Source of the DNA: Candidatus Zixiibacteriota bacterium
GTDB lineage: Bacteria; Zixibacteria; MSB-5A5; SM1-73
NCBI GenBank assembly: GCA_023129805.1
Contig: JAGMBK010000001.1
Span: 1-64,000 of the forward strand
Direction: 5' to 3'
Length of the DNA stretch: 64,000 bases
The notes under the pieces: generated by a model
Told to the model about the DNA's origin: nothing
The model's database searches: none
Seen by the model: only the letters and a program-made list of their open reading frames with translations
Shown: one piece after another, positions 16,826 to 25,492 of the stretch
Position numbering within the stretch: position 1 is the stretch's first letter
Layout: each line of letters begins with the position of its first letter
Made by a program: the position numbers and the translations under genes

Positions 16826-17923
16826 ATGAATGTCGCCTTCTTAGATCTTAAAAGGCAATATAGTTCCATTAAAGATGAGTTAGATCAGGCGGTTTTTTCC
16901 GTTTTGTCTCATGCTAAGTTCATCATGGGTCCGGAGGTGAAGGCTTTTGAGGAGAAAGTAGTGGAGTATTGTGGGGCAAAATTTGCCATCGGAGTCGCCT
17001 CGGGAACCGATGCTTTGCTTCTTTCTTTGAGAGCCTGTGGAGTTGGACCGGGGGACGAGGTTATCACCACCGGCTTCTCCTTTTTCGCCACTGCCGGAGT
17101 CATCACCCGACTGGGAGCAACCCCGGTGTTTGTGGATATCGATCCGAATACCTACAATATGGAACCGGATCAGATCGAGAAAAAGATCACCTCCAAAACC
17201 AAAGCAATTATGCCGGTTCATCTTTACGGTCAGTGTGTAGACATGGACCCGATCACCGAGATTGCGAGGAAGCATAATTTGAAGGTGGTGGAGGACGCGG
17301 CTCAAGCCATAGGGGCTAAATACAAGGGGAGAAAAGCAGGAACTTTGGGGGACTTTGGCTGTTTTTCCTTTTTCCCCAGCAAAAACCTGGGTGCAGCGGG
17401 AGATGGGGGAATGGTGGTGACCGATGATCTGGAGATGGCTGAGCTGTTAAGAATGTTAAGAGTTCACGGAGCCAAACCCAAATACTATCACTCCATAGTG
17501 GGTTATAACAGTCGGCTGGACACCATCCAGGCAGCCATACTTAGCGTTAAACTAAGGTATCTGGATGGATGGACTGAAAAAAGGAGAGAACATGCGAAAA
17601 GTTACAACACTGCCTTTAAAGATTTAGATATCATCACACCCAAGGAGGAGGATTTCAATTATCATATTTATCATCAATACACCATTGTGGTTAAAAACAG
17701 GGACAGGTTGCGTGAGGTCCTGAAGGAAAACCAGGTAGGGCACGACGTTTATTATCCTGTTCCCTTGCATCTGCAGGAATGCTACAGCTCCTTAGGATAT
17801 AAAGAAGGTAACCTTCCGATGGTGGAAAGGAAAGCCAAAGAGGTTATTTCTATCCCTATATATCCGGAGCTGACCGCAGAAGAGCAGAATTTTGTGATCC
17901 AGACTATAAAAGGAGCAGTTTAG
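16826..17923 (+). CDS. wbpE: PLP-dependent sugar aminotransferase, WbpE/WlbC type (DegT/DnrJ/EryC1/StrS family)
   Basis: WbpE/WlbC transfers an amino group from glutamate to the 3-keto sugar nucleotide. The 365 residues begin MNVAFLDLKRQYSSIKDE, a family start. They include ASGTDALLLSLRACGVGPGD, TGFSFFATAGVI, the cofactor-binding VVEDAAQAIGAKYKGRKAG, and the catalytic lysine in CFSFFPSKNLGAAGDGG. Later come VGYNSRLDTIQAAILSVKL and a C-terminal segment with YYPVPLHLQECYSSLGY. GGAGG lies six bases before the ATG. Length and motifs are complete. It follows wbpD at 92 bases. Confidence 0.92.
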   Translation: MNVAFLDLKRQYSSIKDELDQAVFSVLSHAKFIMGPEVKAFEEKVVEYCGAKFAIGVASGTDALLLSLRACGVGPGDEVITTGFSFFATAGVITRLGATPVFVDIDPNTYNMEPDQIEKKITSKTKAIMPVHLYGQCVDMDPITEIARKHNLKVVEDAAQAIGAKYKGRKAGTLGDFGCFSFFPSKNLGAAGDGGMVVTDDLEMAELLRMLRVHGAKPKYYHSIVGYNSRLDTIQAAILSVKLRYLDGWTEKRREHAKSYNTAFKDLDIITPKEEDFNYHIYHQYTIVVKNRDRLREVLKENQVGHDVYYPVPLHLQECYSSLGYKEGNLPMVERKAKEVISIPIYPELTAEEQNFVIQTIKGAV

Positions 17924-17942
17924 TGGTGCTGTTGGCATTTTG

Positions 17943-18029
17943 TTCGGGCGGGGGGTTAACCCCCGCCCGAAGGACATCAAGGCCGTGGATCAAATTTGTT
18001 CGGACAGGGGTTGAACCCCTGTCCGAACA
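17943..18029. repeat. Two adjacent perfect GC-rich palindromes (family C)
   Basis: TTCGGGCGGGGGGTTAACCC and its complement form a perfect hairpin at 17943-17971. TGTTCGGACAGGGGTT pairs with AACCCCTGTCCGAACA at 17997-18029. Both have a GTT-AAC core like the copies at 40980, 49166 and 60240. They separate the aminotransferase from the epimerase and may reduce read-through. Confidence 0.9.
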
Positions 18030-18051
18030 TGGTCAAAATATATAAAAGGCG

Positions 18052-19143
18052 ATGAAGATCATCTCAGTGGTGGGGGCTCGTCCCCAATTTATAAAGCTCT
18101 CCTCTCTTTCTAAGGAATTGAGAAAAAAACACAGGGAGATCATTCTCCACACCGGACAACATTATGATGATGAGCTATCCTTAGTTTTTTTCTCCCAACT
18201 TTCCATACCAAAACCCGACTACAATCTGGGGATAGGCTCAGCCGAGCATGGGGAGCAGACCGGCAAGATGTTGGGGTCGATTGAAGAGGTTATCACTTTT
18301 GAGAAACCGGACTTGGTCATGGTTTATGGAGACACCAACTCCACTCTGGCTGGGGCTTTGGCCGCGGCTAAACAGAACATCCCGGTAGCTCATGTGGAGG
18401 CGGGTCTGCGGAGTTTTGTAAAGTCAATGCCAGAGGAGATCAATCGGGTCTTGACCGATCATGTCAGTTCTCTGCTTTTCTGCCCCACCCCTACCTCGGT
18501 CAGGAACTTAAAAAGGGAGGGAATAACAAAAGGGGTACATCTGGTGGGGGATGTGATGTTTGATTCGCTTAAAGAAAATCTTTTTGTGGCGGAGAAAAAA
18601 TCAAAAATAATGAAGAAGTTAAGCTTAAAAAAAAAGGAATTCTATTTGATCACCGTTCATCGGGCAGAGAACACCGACATCAAAAAGAATCTAGAGAAGA
18701 TAACTCACATCGTTACGCTTCTGGACAAAAAAGTTGTCTTCCCCATTCATCCCCGAACCAGAAAAAGACTATCAGAGTTCAACCTCCTTGACAGATTGCT
18801 TTCAAAACATGATCTTCTTTTAATTGATCCGGTCAGTTACCTGGATATGTTAGTTCTGGAGAAGGGTGCCAGATACGTATTAACCGATTCAGGCGGAGTG
18901 CAAAAGGAAGCTTTCTTTTTGAAAACCCCCTGTCTCACCTTGAGAGAGGAGACCGAATGGGTGGAGACTCTGAAGGGTGGGTTTAACCGACTGGTGGGAC
19001 TGGAAGTTGATAGGGTGGCCCAAAATATAAAGACGAAGGATAGTTTTTCTCGCAATGCTCAAAAAAAGGGTACACTAACTTCAAAGGGGGCAAACCTCAG
19101 AATAGCCAAGATCATTGCAAATTCTGAAATCGAGAGATTATAA
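18052..19143 (+). CDS. wbpI: Non-hydrolysing UDP-sugar 2-epimerase, WbpI/WlbD type
   Basis: This 363-residue protein belongs to the UDP-GlcNAc 2-epimerase (WecB) superfamily. It starts IISVVGARPQFIKLSSLSKE and has LHTGQHYDDELSLVFFSQL, MVYGDTNSTLAGALAAA, HVEAGLRSFVKSMPEEINRV, LITVHRAENTD, FPIHPRTRKRL and TDSGGVQKEAFFLKTPCLTL. It could be a plain UDP-GlcNAc 2-epimerase. Its position after wbpB, wbpD and wbpE types makes the WbpI reaction (UDP-GlcNAc3NAcA to UDP-ManNAc3NAcA) the better inference. The flippase gene starts three bases after its stop. Confidence 0.88.
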   Translation: MKIISVVGARPQFIKLSSLSKELRKKHREIILHTGQHYDDELSLVFFSQLSIPKPDYNLGIGSAEHGEQTGKMLGSIEEVITFEKPDLVMVYGDTNSTLAGALAAAKQNIPVAHVEAGLRSFVKSMPEEINRVLTDHVSSLLFCPTPTSVRNLKREGITKGVHLVGDVMFDSLKENLFVAEKKSKIMKKLSLKKKEFYLITVHRAENTDIKKNLEKITHIVTLLDKKVVFPIHPRTRKRLSEFNLLDRLLSKHDLLLIDPVSYLDMLVLEKGARYVLTDSGGVQKEAFFLKTPCLTLREETEWVETLKGGFNRLVGLEVDRVAQNIKTKDSFSRNAQKKGTLTSKGANLRIAKIIANSEIERL

Positions 19144-19145
19144 GA

Positions 19146-20693
19146 ATGGAAAGTATAGGCAAAAAGATCGTAAGAAACACCATCTACAACTCAATTGGCA
19201 GAATATGGTTGATGCTGGTGACTTTGCTTTTGATCCCTTATATTTTGCATAAGTTAGGGGTGCAGGTCTTTGCGGTTTGGTCTTTAGTGTTCGTGGTAGC
19301 GAACTGTATGGGCTTGCTGGACTTTGGCATCAGAACCTCTTTCGCTAAATATATCGCTGAATACCATACTAAAAAGGATCAAAAGTCGATAAATGCAGTG
19401 ATCAACTGCGGCATTATATTCTATTTAGTATTTTCCCTCTTTGTCATCGGTTTAGCAGTTGTTTTAAGAGGTCCCATCATTTCGCTGTTGAAGATACCTC
19501 CGCCCATCCATGCAGAATCCATGTTCGCCATATTGGGAATGGTTTTGATTTTATGTTTAAATAACACCCTTAGCATATTTGAGGCAGTTCTGGTTGGATT
19601 GCAACGTATGGATGTTCGGAATAAAATCTTGATCTTTGCCTCCTTTTTTAATGTGGCAGGCACTTTCTTCTTTCTGGAGAAAGGATTTGGCTTAAGAGGG
19701 TTGGTGATAAATTATGGAATCGTTTCTTTTGTGATCATACTACTCAATTTATATTTCTCTTATCGCTTGCTTCCACACCTCCGAATTGGCTGGTCAAGAG
19801 TAAAGAAGGAGATTTTCCGAAAATTGTTCAATTACGGTGTAAAGATGCAGATATGCAACTTTGCTGCTATGATACACTTGCAGGCAGATAAAATCATCTT
19901 GAGCCATTTTTTAGGACTTAACTTTGTGACCTTCTATGAATTGGGACAAAAGGCAGCGAATGCGGTCCGAACCTTCCCCATGCTTCTGCTAACCGCTCTG
20001 GTGCCAGCGGTATCAGAGTTGGAGGCAAGCGATGATAAAGGAAAACTAAGGGAGTTGTATGAGAGAGGATCGAAATATGTAAGCCTGGCGGTTTTCCCTT
20101 TGATTTTTCTGTCCATAATAGTAGCGCCTGATCTAATTAATCTATGGGTCGGGGATAAATTCAGCTTGGCAATTTTGTCCTTTCAGGTTCTGGTAATTGG
20201 TTATGGTATAAATGTGCTGACCGGAATGGGAACTTCAATGGTGAGAGGAATCGGCAAGCCGGAATACGAGGCCAGATATGCTGTATTAACCCTGATTATG
20301 CAACTCACTCTGAGCATTACTCTGGTCCAGATATTTGGATTTAGGGGCATTCTGGCAAGTGTGCTCATCACATCTGTGGTGGCCGCCTTGTATTTTTTGC
20401 TGACTTTTCACAGGCTTCTCAAACAGGATTTTAAGTCTTTTGCTCGAGCAACTTATGTGAAACCTGTGGTGGCCTCATTGGTTGCCTTTGCCATCACTTT
20501 TGGATTAAGCTATTATCTTCCGAGCTTGATATTTTTGCAAGGAAGACTCGGATACTCTATAAGTTTGCTTCTCAAATCTGTGATTTTTCTGGTATTCTTT
20601 ATTCTTCTGATCGTTAGAATAAGATTTTTGGATGTTTCTGATGTGCGCTTATTTAAGCTGTACTTAAGACCTCAGTTTATGAGCAAGATATAG
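19146..20693 (+). CDS. wzx: Wzx-type polysaccharide flippase (MOP superfamily)
   Basis: Wzx moves undecaprenyl-linked repeat units across the inner membrane. The 515 residues form about 12 to 14 hydrophobic helices. The start VRNTIYNSIGRIWLMLVTLL and the LLDFGIRTSFAKYIAEYH segment are typical of O-antigen flippases. The segment NYGVKMQICNFAAMIHLQAD followed by KIILSHFLGL and the charged EYEARYAVLTLIMQLTL region also fit. It lies three bases after the epimerase stop and is probably translationally coupled to it. The following 168 bases hold no gene. Confidence 0.9.
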   Translation: MESIGKKIVRNTIYNSIGRIWLMLVTLLLIPYILHKLGVQVFAVWSLVFVVANCMGLLDFGIRTSFAKYIAEYHTKKDQKSINAVINCGIIFYLVFSLFVIGLAVVLRGPIISLLKIPPPIHAESMFAILGMVLILCLNNTLSIFEAVLVGLQRMDVRNKILIFASFFNVAGTFFFLEKGFGLRGLVINYGIVSFVIILLNLYFSYRLLPHLRIGWSRVKKEIFRKLFNYGVKMQICNFAAMIHLQADKIILSHFLGLNFVTFYELGQKAANAVRTFPMLLLTALVPAVSELEASDDKGKLRELYERGSKYVSLAVFPLIFLSIIVAPDLINLWVGDKFSLAILSFQVLVIGYGINVLTGMGTSMVRGIGKPEYEARYAVLTLIMQLTLSITLVQIFGFRGILASVLITSVVAALYFLLTFHRLLKQDFKSFARATYVKPVVASLVAFAITFGLSYYLPSLIFLQGRLGYSISLLLKSVIFLVFFILLIVRIRFLDVSDVRLFKLYLRPQFMSKI

Positions 20694-20861
20694 CACTGTA
20701 AGTAGTCCTTTGAACTTGATGACAATCAATCTTCGGCTTCAAAGAGAGAAAAATTTATGATAATAAACTTTGTGTTGACGGAAGATCTTTGACCTGTCAA
20801 AGACAAATCCTGCACTGGGGTTCTGAGTCCCAGCGATTTGATATTTGTCTGAAGGGGAAAA

Positions 20862-21785
20862 ATGAGCGAAGATATTAGACCGCTTGAGGCAAGGCGGTTC
20901 AGAAAAGCGGTATTAGATTATCTTTCTCCATGCAAGCGAACCAGATTGTATGATGTTATGGTCAATGATCATCTGCAAAAATTGGAGTTAATTGACGCCG
21001 GATATGGATGCTGGCTTAAGCGTCTACTACCATACCTTGTAAATTACTACGGTCTTCAAGGGAAACGAATTTTGGATATGGGGTGCGGAACTGGCGAACT
21101 TACGGTTCGGATGAATCTCTTGGGGTTCGAGACAATGGGCATAGATGTTCATGGGAGGGCTCTGGACCTGGCAAAGATTTTAGCGGTAGAAAATGGACTA
21201 CCTGAAACAACTTTTGTTGAAAACAATGCCGAGCGTCTCCCTTTTGCTGAGAATAGTTTCGACATTGTCACCATGTTTTCTGTGCTTGAGCATGTAGATG
21301 ACCAGATGCTGATAAACAGTCTATTGCCAGAACTGAAAAGAATTTGTCGGGGCCTAGTTTACGTGTTAGTGCCGAATAGACTTAAAGTTTCGGATGACCA
21401 TACCGGTTTGAGGTTTGTCTGCTGGATGCCAAAGAGACTTGCGGAGATGTACATTAAGGCCAGGGGTTCTAAGTACCGATATTTTATATCTGCCTCGGGT
21501 CTTTGGGATGTTTCCTATCGAACTCTTGGTCGCATATCTTCTTTATTCCAGCGCGGCTTCTTATTGGATTTCCCTTCTGAAGAAGTCATATACCCTCCGC
21601 TTGACAAGACTCCGATGATTACTCGGATTGGTAAAAATGTTAAGCTCGGCGACCGAAAGATATTCATTGGCTTTCCCATCCCTTGGAAATTAATGGTGAG
21701 GATGGGTTATCCAAAAGAGGGATTCTTTCCCTACTTGAACTTGGTTGCTATCCCCAGGAAAAGCCGAACAACGGATTCACCTTAA
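20862..21785 (+). CDS. SAM-dependent class I methyltransferase
   Basis: The 307 residues contain the Rossmann methyltransferase set: motif I ILDMGCGTGELTVRM, motif II around GIDVHGRALDLAK, a LPFAENSFDIVTMFSVLEHV block (motif IV), and post-motif LKRICRGLVYVLVPN. It is related to UbiG/Methyltransf_11 enzymes. Within a polysaccharide cluster it probably methylates a sugar or caps the chain, but the substrate is unknown. GGGG lies before ATG 20862. The downstream glycosyltransferase begins 31 bases after its stop. Confidence 0.85.
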   Translation: MSEDIRPLEARRFRKAVLDYLSPCKRTRLYDVMVNDHLQKLELIDAGYGCWLKRLLPYLVNYYGLQGKRILDMGCGTGELTVRMNLLGFETMGIDVHGRALDLAKILAVENGLPETTFVENNAERLPFAENSFDIVTMFSVLEHVDDQMLINSLLPELKRICRGLVYVLVPNRLKVSDDHTGLRFVCWMPKRLAEMYIKARGSKYRYFISASGLWDVSYRTLGRISSLFQRGFLLDFPSEEVIYPPLDKTPMITRIGKNVKLGDRKIFIGFPIPWKLMVRMGYPKEGFFPYLNLVAIPRKSRTTDSP

Positions 21786-21816
21786 ACGGAGAAACAATAG
21801 GAGACTATTTTTTGAG

Positions 21817-22908
21817 ATGAGAATAACCTTTGTTTTGCCCGGAAGATTAATGCGACACCCTGTAGGTGGTTATAGGGTAGTCTATGAATATGCCAATGGG
21901 TTGGTTGAAAGAGGCCATCAGGTAAATGTGATTCATCCCCTATTGCGGCCAGAAGAAAGAACACAAAATGTGCACAAATTAAAAATATATTGTAAGTATG
22001 CTTTAAGTTCGCTTTTTGAAATTCCGAAGATCAATTGGTTTAAAATCTCTCCCAAGGTCAATATGATAACTGTTCTTACTTTAGAGGAAAAATATATCCC
22101 TCTGGCAGATGTTATCATTGCCACTTTCTGGCGGACAGCAGAATGGGTGGCTGGATACTCCTTGGCAAAAGGAGAAAAGTTCTATCTGATTATGGATTTC
22201 TATCCCTGGCTTGGCCCCCGGGAAAGACTGGAAGCAACATGGCGAAATCCCTTTAAAAAGGTGGCGATTTCTCATTGGCTATATGAAAAGGTAATTCAGG
22301 CGGGCGGCAGCAATACTACGGTAATTCCGCTCGGCATCGATCATCGAACTTTTCGCTTATTGGCTGATCTCGGCGACCGTCCTCCCAGGGTGGCTATGCT
22401 GTTTTCGCCTGCTAAACACAAAGCCTCAAATGATGGTCTACACGCTCTTGAAATCTGTAAGAAACACTATCCGAACCTAGAGGCAACCTTTTTTGGCACA
22501 ACTTCGCCATTTAGGGACATCCCTAATTGGGTGGCTTATGAGAAAAACGTGTCGGTGGAAAAATTGGTACAGCTGTTCAATCAATCCAGAATCTATCTTT
22601 GCAGTAGTGTGGCTGAGGGTTTTGCTTTTCCACCAGCTGAAGCCATGGCCTGCGGATGTGCCGTGGTGTCGACAGATTGTGGGGGAATAAGAGAATATGC
22701 GGAAAATGAAGTCAACGCTCTTCTGTCTCCCCCGGCAGATCCGGACGCTTTAGCACAGAACTTGCTTAGAGTTCTACAAGATCAAAATCTCTGTATGAGA
22801 TTGGCTCGCAAGGGAAACGAAATCATAAAAACCTTCACCTGGAATAAGGCCGTGGAAAAGATGGAGGCTTTTCTTTTGGGAGGATTGGACAAGCCTGATT
22901 TTTCATAG
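21817..22908 (+). CDS. Family 4 glycosyltransferase (GT-B)
   Basis: This is a retaining GT-B glycosyltransferase acting at the cytoplasmic face of the membrane. I use the ATG at 21817, giving MRITFVLPGRLMRHPVGGYR, the normal family N-terminus with the glycine-rich acceptor loop. The frame extends to 21745 but overlaps the methyltransferase. The C-terminal nucleotide-sugar site is clear: SVAEGFAFPPAEAMACGCAV followed by VSTDCGGIREYAENE. Product length is 363 residues. The sugar and linkage cannot be deduced. Confidence 0.87.
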   Translation: MRITFVLPGRLMRHPVGGYRVVYEYANGLVERGHQVNVIHPLLRPEERTQNVHKLKIYCKYALSSLFEIPKINWFKISPKVNMITVLTLEEKYIPLADVIIATFWRTAEWVAGYSLAKGEKFYLIMDFYPWLGPRERLEATWRNPFKKVAISHWLYEKVIQAGGSNTTVIPLGIDHRTFRLLADLGDRPPRVAMLFSPAKHKASNDGLHALEICKKHYPNLEATFFGTTSPFRDIPNWVAYEKNVSVEKLVQLFNQSRIYLCSSVAEGFAFPPAEAMACGCAVVSTDCGGIREYAENEVNALLSPPADPDALAQNLLRVLQDQNLCMRLARKGNEIIKTFTWNKAVEKMEAFLLGGLDKPDFS

Positions 22909-23008
22909 AACAGTTCCTTTTGCAGGTTATGAATGGCGATCGCTTTTTAGCCGTTTCAAGAGAGTTTAAGAAACCTAATCATCTTTTACTTGAAAATAAG
23001 ACTACAAT

Positions 23009-24013
23009 ATGTTGAACCCCATGTTGTCCATAATAATTGTTAGTTATAACACCAAAGAGCTTTTGCTTGAATGTCTCTCTTCTGTCTATGATCAGACGCG
23101 CGAAGTTGAATTTGAAATCATAATGGTGGACAACAATTCCAAAGATGGGAGTGTGAAGGAAGTTCAAACTCGCTTTCCCAAGGTAGGTGTGATTGTCAAT
23201 GAGACAAACAAGGGCTTTGCTGTGGCGAACAACCAAGCTTTGAAAATAATGCGGGGAGGATATGCGCTGCTTTTAAATCCGGATACCATAATTCTGAATA
23301 ACGCTTTAGGTAAAATGATAAACTTCATGAAAAAACATGATGAAGTTGGGATATTATGCCCCAAAATTTTTAAGCCCGATGGTTCCTTACAGAGAGCCGC
23401 TTTCCCTCCACCTTCTACCATGAACTTCATATTGTCCAGACTGGATAAGGAGGGTTTGCTCCCAGGGCGGTTAAGCAGTTTCTATATCCGTTTCCTAGAT
23501 TCCCTTCTTCCCGCGAAATTCAGTAACGGTTTCTATGATCAACTGAGTAGAACTTCTCGGAAGCCATTCAAGGCGGGCTGGGTTTCAGGAGCTTGCCTGA
23601 TGATAAGAAGAGAGGCGATAAAAGATATTGGATTCTTGGATGAAAACCTATTTCTTTTCTGCGAAGATCGAGATTGGTGTTGTCGAGCTCGAGAAAAAGG
23701 GTGGAAAGTTATGCTACTTCCGGAAGCCCAAATTATTCATTACGGCGGACAAAGTACTCTGCCAAACCTTTCTTTAGGCATCCCATCATTCTACCGCTCC
23801 CAGTTCTACTTTGTACGAAAACATTTGGGAAAACCAACACTACTGGTGTTAAAGTTTGTAACCTTTTGGGAACTGCTCGCCAAGATTTTGGTCAGAGGGT
23901 TAGGTTTTAGTGTAAGCAAAAGCCAAAGAAAATCCAAGCTTTACGGATATATGGAATCTTTGAAATTAATATTTAAAAGTTCTAAGAAAATGCGGCACGG
24001 GACTCCTATATAG
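23009..24013 (+). CDS. Family 2 glycosyltransferase (rhamnosyltransferase-like)
   Basis: This is an inverting GT-A enzyme. The 334 residues have SIIIVSYNTKELLLECLSSV, the VDNNSKDGSVKEV segment, NKGFAVANNQALK, the metal-binding-like LLNPDTIILNNAL, a WVSGACLMIRREAI segment with FLDENLFLFCEDRDWCCRAR, and a C-terminal amphipathic region with HYGGQSTLPN. This is the WbbL/rhamnosyltransferase subgroup. The alternative start MLSIIIVSYN four codons later is equally plausible. It is about 100 bases downstream of the previous glycosyltransferase. Confidence 0.9.
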   Translation: MLNPMLSIIIVSYNTKELLLECLSSVYDQTREVEFEIIMVDNNSKDGSVKEVQTRFPKVGVIVNETNKGFAVANNQALKIMRGGYALLLNPDTIILNNALGKMINFMKKHDEVGILCPKIFKPDGSLQRAAFPPPSTMNFILSRLDKEGLLPGRLSSFYIRFLDSLLPAKFSNGFYDQLSRTSRKPFKAGWVSGACLMIRREAIKDIGFLDENLFLFCEDRDWCCRAREKGWKVMLLPEAQIIHYGGQSTLPNLSLGIPSFYRSQFYFVRKHLGKPTLLVLKFVTFWELLAKILVRGLGFSVSKSQRKSKLYGYMESLKLIFKSSKKMRHGTPI

Positions 24014-24160
24014 CAAGCTTGAGAGTTAAAATCCTAAAGATGATTTAGTGAAGAAGAGATTGTATGCTTGGGTTCGCTTGGGATTTTGTAAACGAATGCG
24101 ACAATGTTGATCAAAAAACAGAAACCAGCGGAAAAATAGTGGATAGAACAATATAAAAAT

Positions 24161-25492
24161 ATGGAACTTTCTTACATAAATGAACCTCTGCCTAAAATAG
24201 ACAGAAGGCTATTTTTGCTGGTTCTTTTGGTTACGTTAGGTGCAACATTTGCGCTGTATGAATTCCCTGTTTATTTTGCTGGGCTCATAGCTGTAATTCT
24301 CTTTTTGGCGGGCGTTTATAATCTCCCAGAATTAGGTATTGCGGTTTTGGTAAATGGATTATTCCTGGTAGGTTTCTTTTGGAGAGGGCTTCAGATAACC
24401 TATTTGGTTACACCACTAGCCGTGGTGGTCTGCACTGTGGGACTGACACATTATGTTTTGAACCACGGACTTAAGTGGCGATTTGGGGTTTTACCTGGTA
24501 TTGTTCTTTTGATCGGCGTGATGTTATTTGTGGGCATCTTATATTCACCCTTACCTTTACAGGGTTTGGTGAAAGCTGGAAAATATTTGAGCATGAACCT
24601 GTATATCTTTTTTGCCGCCATGCTTTTTATAAATGACTTAGATAAACTAAAAAATCTAATAAAGGCGATTGCCCTGGTAGGAATGGTTGTAGCGACCGTT
24701 TCCATCGTTTACATCGCCTGTGCAGGCGTTGGGAGCATTACGAGATTCGCCTTGCCCGCCCAGAATCCCATTTGGTTCGCCAGAGGAATGGGAATGTCTC
24801 TGTTAGCGACTTTGTTTTTGCTTGAGTTGACCAATAAAAAGTTAGAAAGATTTGTTTATATATTTTTCATATCGATTATGTTATTTCTGTTGTATACTGC
24901 CGGTTCGAGAGGACCGGCTCTTGCATTAATAGCTTCATTATTTTTCTATTTTTTCCTTTTACAAAGAAAACGTTTTAATTTTCTCAAAAAGTTATTCTTT
25001 TTCCTTTTGATTTTCATCTCGGTTAAACTCTCCGTTGTTATTGCTCCTGAACATATCTGGAATAGGATGCTCAAGCTTTTTTCAGGATTTGACCCGACAA
25101 CCTTTTACCGTCTGCGATTTTTTGAAAAAGCGAAGAATTTGTTTTTTGAGAATCCCTTAACGGGGGTGGGGACTGCAGGATTTACACATTTTACTGGATT
25201 AAATTATCCTCATAATATATTCTTGGAATTTGCCAGTGAACTCGGCATTTTTGGGCTTTTGGCTTTCTTTATTCTGGTCTTCTATGCCGCATACCTGGGC
25301 ATCAAATTACTCAGAGGCCCAAATGCATCCGCACTGGAGTTGAGCTTAAGTAAAATCTATCTCGTTCTATTTCTTTTCTCTTTGATCAATTCTCAGTTCA
25401 GTGGCGCCGTATGGGGCAATTACGAGCTTTGGTTTTCGGTGGCTGGAATATGGACGTTACATTCCACAAGGCAAAAATATTTGAAAAAATGA
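24161..25492 (+). CDS. wzy: O-antigen polymerase/ligase-like membrane protein (Wzy-type)
   Basis: Wzy polymerises repeat units in the periplasm. The 443 residues contain about 11 hydrophobic helices and the O-antigen ligase/polymerase (Wzy_C) signature: SRGPALALIASLFFYFFLL, a large periplasmic loop with GTAGFTHFTGLNYPHNIFLE, and ELGIFGLLAFFILVFYAAYL. The HN pair in YPHNIFLE is conserved in the family. WaaL ligases share this fold, but presence with Wzx, Wzz and Wza favours the polymerase. The stop overlaps the next start (ATGA). The sequence is more AT-rich than the upstream genes. Confidence 0.85.
   Translation: MELSYINEPLPKIDRRLFLLVLLVTLGATFALYEFPVYFAGLIAVILFLAGVYNLPELGIAVLVNGLFLVGFFWRGLQITYLVTPLAVVVCTVGLTHYVLNHGLKWRFGVLPGIVLLIGVMLFVGILYSPLPLQGLVKAGKYLSMNLYIFFAAMLFINDLDKLKNLIKAIALVGMVVATVSIVYIACAGVGSITRFALPAQNPIWFARGMGMSLLATLFLLELTNKKLERFVYIFFISIMLFLLYTAGSRGPALALIASLFFYFFLLQRKRFNFLKKLFFFLLIFISVKLSVVIAPEHIWNRMLKLFSGFDPTTFYRLRFFEKAKNLFFENPLTGVGTAGFTHFTGLNYPHNIFLEFASELGIFGLLAFFILVFYAAYLGIKLLRGPNASALELSLSKIYLVLFLFSLINSQFSGAVWGNYELWFSVAGIWTLHSTRQKYLKK

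Noticed and set aside
25411..25488. Upstream extension of the glycosyltransferase start
   Set aside because: It lies in the 3' end of wzy, and the ATG at 25489 overlaps the wzy stop in the usual coupled manner.
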